A stretch of 10,225 nt of DNA from Actinomycetes bacterium (lineage in GTDB: Bacteria; Actinomycetota; Actinomycetes; Mycobacteriales; Micromonosporaceae). The notes below the pieces were generated by a model. The model was given only the letters and a program-made list of their open reading frames with translations. It did no database searches and was not told where the DNA came from. Of this stretch, positions 6,806 through 10,225 are shown piece by piece. Location of the stretch: contig JAJYSW010000112.1 of NCBI GenBank assembly GCA_021793335.1, positions 1-10,225 of the forward strand, in the 5' to 3' direction. Made by a program: the position numbers and the translations under genes. Each line of letters opens with the position of its first letter. Position 1 is the first letter of the stretch.

Positions 6806-8071
6806 CTAGAACGATTCGAGGTCGTTCATGACCTGTGCCCAGGCGTCATCGGGCGACTGGCTGCCGTCCTCGATGCGCCCCAGGCCCTGCCCGAGCGTGG
6901 CGAGCACGTCGCCTTGCAGCGGTCCCTGGTACTGCGGCTGGACCGAGCGGGCCGCGTCGGTGAAGATCGCGCCGACGGGCGCGTCGTTGAAGAAGGGCTT
7001 GGTCAGGTCCGTGAGCGCGGAGTCCTCGTACAGCTCGGGTGTGGACGGGAAGTTCCCGGTCTCCTCGAAGACCTTGAGCTGCTGCTCGGGCGCGGTGAGC
7101 CACTCGATGAACGCGTAGGCCTCCTCGGCGTGCTCGCCCTGCGCGGGCAGCACCAGGTGCGAGCCGCCCATGTTGCCGGCCCCGCCGGGCACGGCGGCGA
7201 CGTCCCACAGCCCGGCCGCGTCCGGCGCGTTGGTCTCGATGTAGCCGGTCATCCACGCCGGGCAGATGATGGTCGCGAAGGTGCCCTCGCTGAAGCTGGC
7301 GTTCCACTCGGGCGTCCACGCCTCCAGGCCGTTGGACATGCCGGCGTCGATGGCCTCGACGGTCAGGTCCCACGCCTCGCCGATGGCCGGGTTGGACTCG
7401 ACGATGATGTTGTCCTCGCGGTCGTAAACGCCCTGCTCGGCCTGTTCGACCATGGCGCGGAACATATTGCCCGAGGACTCGAAGTAGTACGCGCCGCCGG
7501 TGGCCTCCAGGTACCGGTGGCCGACGTCGACATAGTCCCGCCAGGAGTCGGCCCACAGCGCCGAGACCTCGTCCCGCTCGACCGGCAGCCCGGCGGCCTC
7601 GAACAGATCCGTCCGGTAGCACATGGCCATGCCGCCGACATCGGTGCCGAGGCCGATGAGGGCCTCGCCGTCGGCCGAGAGCGCCTGCTGCCACTTCCAG
7701 TCGAGCCATTGGTCTTCGAGCTCGCCGGCGCCGAGGTCGAAGAGGTTGTGGAACCGCTCGGGCGAGGCGGTGTACTGGCTGATGTAGCCGACTTCGACCG
7801 CCTCGATGTCGGCGGCGCCCGCGCCGGTGGCCAGGTGCGTGGTGAGGCTGGTGTGGTGGTCGGCGAACTCGCTGATGCGCTCGTCGATGACGATATCGGG
7901 GTTGGCCTCCATGTACTCCTCGTACAGCGGGCCGAAACCGAAGTCGCCGAACAGTCCCACGGTGAGGGTCACCGTGCCGTCGTCATCGTTCGAGGAGCAG
8001 GCGGCGCCGGCGGCCACGAGGACCGCGGCGGTGCCCGCCGCCAGGGCGGTCCGGAAGGGCTTGCGTGTCAT
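6806..8071 (-). CDS. Extracellular sugar-binding lipoprotein of a CUT1 ABC importer
   Basis: Captures oligosaccharides outside the membrane and delivers them to the two permeases downstream; 421 residues. MTRKPFRTALAAGTAAVLVA is a lipoprotein signal with basic start and hydrophobic core, ending at AGAAC25SSNDDDG; Cys25 is the expected lipidated residue. The -3 position is Gly rather than Leu/Val, which is slightly atypical. The mature part has the family-1 solute-binding pattern (VTLTVGLFGDFGFGPLYEEYMEANPDIVI, later GGSHLVLPAQGEHAEEAYAFIEWLTAPEQQLKVFEETGNFPSTPELY). Many Trp and Tyr residues suit sugar stacking. The open frame runs back to 8221 into the GH16 gene; I start at the ATG that gives the signal peptide, with AAGGA upstream at a rather long spacing. 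Substrate specificity (beta-glucan oligomers) is inferred from the neighbouring GH16 enzyme. Confidence 0.96.
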   Translation of the reverse strand: MTRKPFRTALAAGTAAVLVAAGAACSSNDDDGTVTLTVGLFGDFGFGPLYEEYMEANPDIVIDERISEFADHHTSLTTHLATGAGAADIEAVEVGYISQYTASPERFHNLFDLGAGELEDQWLDWKWQQALSADGEALIGLGTDVGGMAMCYRTDLFEAAGLPVERDEVSALWADSWRDYVDVGHRYLEATGGAYYFESSGNMFRAMVEQAEQGVYDREDNIIVESNPAIGEAWDLTVEAIDAGMSNGLEAWTPEWNASFSEGTFATIICPAWMTGYIETNAPDAAGLWDVAAVPGGAGNMGGSHLVLPAQGEHAEEAYAFIEWLTAPEQQLKVFEETGNFPSTPELYEDSALTDLTKPFFNDAPVGAIFTDAARSVQPQYQGPLQGDVLATLGQGLGRIEDGSQSPDDAWAQVMNDLESF

Positions 8072-8110
8072 ATCGCGTTCTTTTTCCTTGTCGTTCCGGG
8101 GATGAGGGAT

Positions 8111-8156
8111 CCGGCTCCCGCGCCGAACCGGATTCGTGAAGGGACGCGGGAGCCGG
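8111..8156 (-). promoter_or_regulatory. Perfect 12-bp hairpin between GH16 and binding-protein genes
   Basis: Arms CCGGCTCCCGCG (8111-8122) and CGCGGGAGCCGG (8145-8156) pair perfectly around a 22-base loop, which can itself fold (CGAA/TTCG at 8124-8136). The stem starts 12 bases after the GH16 stop and ends 39 bases before the binding-protein ATG. I see no promoter in those 39 bases, so transcription must pass through. A smaller hairpin, CGCTG/CAGCG (8160-8174), spans the GH16 stop codon. The likely role is partial termination or protection of mRNA ends. Confidence 0.7.
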
Positions 8157-8168
8157 GGGCGCTGCTGT

Positions 8169-9611
8169 TCAGCGGCGGAAGTGGAACCAGTTGACGTTGA
8201 CGAAGTCGTTCGGCTGGCCACTGGTGAAGGTCAGGTAGACGTCGTGGACCCCGGTGACCGGCGAGACGTTGGCGGGCACGGTGGTCCAGTGCTGCCAGCC
8301 GCCGGTGTCCGCGATGGCGAAGCTGCCGATCGGCGCGGAGTCCCGGTCGTCGATGCGCACCTCGACCAGGCCGCTGACGCCCGCTCCCGCGCCCGAGGCC
8401 ACCCGGCCCACGAAGTCGAGCGGGGCCTGCGTGCCGAAGTCGACGTCGTCGAAGCGGAGCCAGTCGCCGTCGCCGATCTGGGCGACGTTCCGGCCGCCGC
8501 CGCTGTCCGCGGTGTCCTCGGTGGTGACGCCGTGCTGTGCGTTGAAGGCTTCGGCCTGGATGGGGCTGTACGCGTCGTGGCCCTCACCGGGCGGGTCGGT
8601 CGGCTCGGGCTCGGTCGGGTCGGGCTCGGAGCCGCCCGCGCCGCGGGTGTAGACCCGGACGTAGTCGACCAGCAGGCTGTGCCCGGGCTCGGTGGCCGCG
8701 ACGGGGGTGGCGTGGCCGGCGACGCCGTCGGGGAAGGCCCCGCCCATCGCCAGGTTCAGCAGGATGAAGTAGCCCGCGTGCGAGGTCATCTCCGCCCAGG
8801 TGTCGGCCGGCAGGCTCGCCTCGCTGATCGAGTGGAACAGCCGCCCGTCGGCGTACCAGCGAAGCTCGCCGGTCGAGCCGGAGTCGTCCCATTCGAACGC
8901 GTAGGTGTGGAAGCCGGTGTGGCAGGTGCCGCCGCATTCGGTGGTGGCGCCGATGCCGTTGTGCTCATCGCACGGCCCGCCGGGGGCGACGCCGCAGTGG
9001 AGGACGGCGTGGACGGTGTCCTGGCCGTTGACGTTCTCCATGATGTCGTACTCGCCGATGCCCGGCCAGTTCCAGTATTGGCCGCGGTAGGGCGAGCCCA
9101 GGGCCCAGAACGCGGGCCAGTAACCGAGGGCCGCTTCGCCGGTGACCTGCGGCAGCTGGAGGCGGCCTTCGATGCGGAGCGCGCCGCCTTCGGGGGCGCG
9201 GAAGTCGGCGCGGTGGGTCTCGATGCGCGCCGAGGTCCAGTTCCCCGCGCCGTCGCGCAGAGCGGTGATCCGGAGGTTGCCCTCGCCGTCGAGGGAGACG
9301 TTCGCCGGTTCGTCGGTGTGGTAGGCGATCTCGCCGGTGCCCCAGTTGTCGGGGCCGCCCGGGTAGGAGTGCCCGATGTTGAACTGCCAGTCGTCCGATG
9401 AGGGAAGGCGGCCCGCCTCGCCGTCGAACTCGTCGGACCAGACCAGGCTCCAGTCTTGGGCGGCCTGCGGCGCTCCCGGATCGGCTCCCGCCGAGGCGAT
9501 GGTGATCCCGGTGGCCGCGGCCACGGTGAGCGCCGCGGCGCTCGCGCCGACGAGGCGCTTGAGGCGCCGTCGTCCGGGGAGGTGGGGGTCGGAGGTGTGC
9601 ACGTCGGTCAT
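8169..9611 (-). CDS. Secreted GH16 beta-glucanase (laminarinase-like) with C-terminal CBM6-like domain
   Basis: Extracellular endo-beta-1,3-glucanase candidate, 480 residues. Residues 1-43 form a secretion signal with an Arg-rich start (GRRRLKRL, possibly Tat) and an AGA cleavage site before Asp44. The GH16 domain (about 52-322) opens with LVWSDEFDG and contains GEYDIMENV, with nucleophile Glu187, Asp189 and acid/base Glu192. It also has YWPAFWALG and HTYAFEWDDSG, both typical of GH16, and four cysteines (206, 214, 226, 230) that could form disulfides. A Gly/Pro/Glu linker (324-346) joins a CBM6-like domain (348-480; IQAEAFNAQHGV..., GDGDWLRFDDVDFG, ending VNVNWFHF) with candidate sugar-stacking Trp384, Trp439 and Trp442. 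Beta-1,3-glucan is the likeliest substrate; mixed-linkage glucan or another GH16 target cannot be excluded. It is the first gene of the operon, under the promoter and operators at 9635-9740, with AAAGGAG five bases before its ATG. Confidence 0.96.
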   Translation of the reverse strand: MTDVHTSDPHLPGRRRLKRLVGASAAALTVAAATGITIASAGADPGAPQAAQDWSLVWSDEFDGEAGRLPSSDDWQFNIGHSYPGGPDNWGTGEIAYHTDEPANVSLDGEGNLRITALRDGAGNWTSARIETHRADFRAPEGGALRIEGRLQLPQVTGEAALGYWPAFWALGSPYRGQYWNWPGIGEYDIMENVNGQDTVHAVLHCGVAPGGPCDEHNGIGATTECGGTCHTGFHTYAFEWDDSGSTGELRWYADGRLFHSISEASLPADTWAEMTSHAGYFILLNLAMGGAFPDGVAGHATPVAATEPGHSLLVDYVRVYTRGAGGSEPDPTEPEPTDPPGEGHDAYSPIQAEAFNAQHGVTTEDTADSGGGRNVAQIGDGDWLRFDDVDFGTQAPLDFVGRVASGAGAGVSGLVEVRIDDRDSAPIGSFAIADTGGWQHWTTVPANVSPVTGVHDVYLTFTSGQPNDFVNVNWFHFRR

Positions 9612-9616
9612 GACGA

Positions 9617-9623
9617 CTCCTTT
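9617..9623 (-). promoter_or_regulatory. Strong ribosome binding site of the GH16 gene
   Basis: AAAGGAG on the minus strand, five bases before the ATG at 9609-9611. It is the best Shine-Dalgarno in the window and fixes the GH16 start. It fits high expression of a secreted enzyme. Confidence 0.8.
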
Positions 9624-9634
9624 GCCGGTTTTCG

Positions 9635-9648
9635 AGAGATCGCTCTCT
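9635..9648. promoter_or_regulatory. Second LacI-family operator (one mismatch)
   Basis: AGAGATCGCTCTCT differs at one position (T for G at base 6) from the perfect palindrome AGAGAGCGCTCTCT found 45 bp away, centre to centre. It lies in the GH16 leader just upstream of the ribosome binding site. Two near-identical sites suggest cooperative binding or looping by a LacI-type dimer pair; the repressor of this operon is the obvious candidate. Confidence 0.75.
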
Positions 9649-9679
9649 GTGAAAGGGCCTTCAACTCGCCCGTTCTCTC

Positions 9680-9693
9680 AGAGAGCGCTCTCT
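9680..9693. promoter_or_regulatory. Primary LacI-family operator, perfect 14-bp palindrome
   Basis: AGAGAGCGCTCTCT is fully self-complementary with the central CG typical of LacI-family operators. It matches 10 of 14 positions of the known CebR cellulose/cellobiose operator TGGGAGCGCTCCCA, including the GAGCGCTC core. It lies about 12-25 bases downstream of the predicted transcription start, so bound repressor would block early transcription. An overlapping palindrome CTCTC-A-GAGAG (9675-9685) adds a third half-site. Confidence 0.85.
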
Positions 9694-9711
9694 CATTAGG
9701 CTTCGCCACCG

Positions 9712-9740
9712 TTTCTACCCAATGAATCAACATATGTCAA
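9712..9740 (-). promoter_or_regulatory. Housekeeping-type promoter of the beta-glucan operon
   Basis: On the minus strand, TTGACA (9735-9740, a perfect -35) is followed after 17 bases by TAGAAA (9712-9717, a fair -10). Transcription should begin near 9704-9707, giving a leader of about 95 bases that holds both operators and the ribosome binding site. The local AT-richness stands out from the rest of the window. Match to the consensus is seen directly; use by the main sigma factor is inferred. Confidence 0.8.
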
Positions 9741-9838
9741 TGAACTGTGGCCGAATCGTTATCTTTCCACTGTGCTCCTGCTGCGCCCCCACGGTGCTCC
9801 CCGCTACGCCAGGAAAGCGGTAATACCTTGTGGCCCTT

Positions 9839-9852
9839 GAGCATCATTGCTC
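9839..9852 (-). terminator. Weak hairpin downstream of the partial coiled-coil gene
   Basis: GAGCA/TGCTC with a TCAT loop forms a five-pair stem 22 bases after the stop at 9875, in the transcription direction of that gene and before the GH16 promoter. The stem is short and lacks a T-run. Position is the only argument for a terminator. Confidence 0.25.
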
Positions 9853-9874
9853 TTCGGCGGTGCGGCGGCCCGGC

Positions 9875-10225
9875 TCACGGCCCGGTGTCGTCGGCCTCGG
9901 GACGGCGCATTCCGTGCTCACGGGTGTGCTCGCGCAGTTCGTTGAGACGCTCGCGCCGCTCGGCACGGAGCCGGTCCAGCCGTTCGCGGCGGTCTCGTAC
10001 CTCTTCGGGCGTCTCGGTCCCGCCCAGCATCCGTTTGTCCAGCCACGCCACGTGCTCGGCGTGCGAGGCGGCGTTGACCGCCCGCACGTCCTGATAGGTC
10101 TCGCGCAGCGACTCCATGCGGCGCAGCGCGTCATGGCACTGGGCCAGCATGATCTCGATGTCCGCGTGCTCGACCGACGTGGCGTCCGGGCGGCGCGCCT
10201 CCAGCCAAACGATCCCCTCGCGGAG
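9875..10225 (-). CDS. Unrecognised charged, probably coiled-coil protein (5' end beyond window)
   Basis: The frame is open from the right edge to the TGA at 9875-9877, giving 116 visible residues: LREGIVWLEARRPDATSVEH... to ...REHGMRRPEADDTGP. I do not recognise the family. The visible part is rich in Arg, Glu, Leu and Asp. The stretch ETPEEVRDRRERLDRLRAERRERLNELREHTREHG looks like a long amphipathic helix or coiled coil. There is no membrane segment or signal. An ATG at 10148-10150 could start a 91-residue version, but sense-like sequence continues upstream of it in the same frame, so I treat the gene as truncated by the window edge. It runs in the same direction as the GH16 gene but is separated by 263 bp containing that gene's own promoter, so it is probably a separate unit. 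Confidence 0.6.
   Translation of the reverse strand, partial: LREGIVWLEARRPDATSVEHADIEIMLAQCHDALRRMESLRETYQDVRAVNAASHAEHVAWLDKRMLGGTETPEEVRDRRERLDRLRAERRERLNELREHTREHGMRRPEADDTGP

Noticed and set aside
8072..8110. Separate promoter for the binding-protein gene
   Set aside because: Only 39 bases after the hairpin, and no -35/-10 pair is visible, so readthrough from the GH16 promoter is more likely.
5831..8194. Plus-strand open frame of 787 residues opposite the binding protein and permease
   Set aside because: Antisense shadow without domains; the minus strand encodes a permease and a binding protein with standard motifs.
8136..9401. Plus-strand open frame of 421 residues opposite the GH16 gene
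   Set aside because: Val/Gly/Ala/Asp-rich shadow; the GH16 catalytic motif and CBM on the minus strand are decisive.
9731..9740. Palindromic ACATATGT at the -35 as a regulator site
   Set aside because: Only eight bases and it largely coincides with the -35 hexamer; no second copy found.
9747..10094. Plus-strand frame of 115 residues near the right edge
   Set aside because: Ser/Arg-rich, no pattern of a folded protein, and opposite to the more gene-like minus-strand frame.

Overview
The window is very GC-rich, and its codons end almost always in G or C. Together with MsiK-type sugar transport architecture, a BcrA/DrrA-like ABC exporter, a short Pol-A-like 'bifunctional exonuclease/DNA polymerase' and a 'GPGGVS' mini membrane protein, this points to an actinomycete chromosome. 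The genus cannot be fixed from sequence alone. All genes but one (a 47-residue membrane protein) lie on the minus strand. I see no tRNA, rRNA, insertion sequence, CRISPR array or phage module.

Right to left, in the direction of transcription: the right edge holds the 3' part of an unrecognised charged, probably coiled-coil protein (9875-10225). After a 263-bp intergenic region comes the core of the window, a five-gene run on the minus strand. It encodes a secreted GH16 beta-glucanase with a CBM6-like domain (8169-9611), a sugar-binding lipoprotein (6806-8071), two CUT1 permeases (5729-6715 and 4809-5732) and a LacI-family repressor (3711-4793). This reads as a beta-1,3-glucan (laminarin-type) utilisation operon. 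The enzyme cuts polymer outside the cell, the transporter imports oligosaccharides, and the repressor senses the product. No ATPase subunit and no intracellular beta-glucosidase are present, so both must come from elsewhere (the ATPase perhaps from a shared MsiK).

The control region of this operon is unusually legible. A TTGACA-17-TAGAAA promoter precedes a perfect 14-bp palindrome AGAGAGCGCTCTCT. A second copy with one mismatch lies 45 bp further on, followed by a strong AAAGGAG ribosome binding site. The palindrome shares its GAGCGCTC core with the CebR family operator. Two long, perfect 12-bp hairpins sit 12-13 bases after the GH16 and binding-protein stop codons, bracketing the binding-protein cistron. 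The two permeases overlap by GTGA.

Left of the operon is a small convergent membrane-protein gene (3483-3626, plus strand). Next is a 543-residue family-A DNA polymerase with intact polymerase motifs but no recognisable exonuclease residues (1629-3260). Last is an ABC exporter pair: the ATPase (542-1471) overlaps the start of its permease (1-545, cut by the window edge).

The system most worth following is the beta-glucan operon with its double operator and intercistronic hairpins. Its parts belong to known families, but the operator sequence and the hairpin layout look specific to it.
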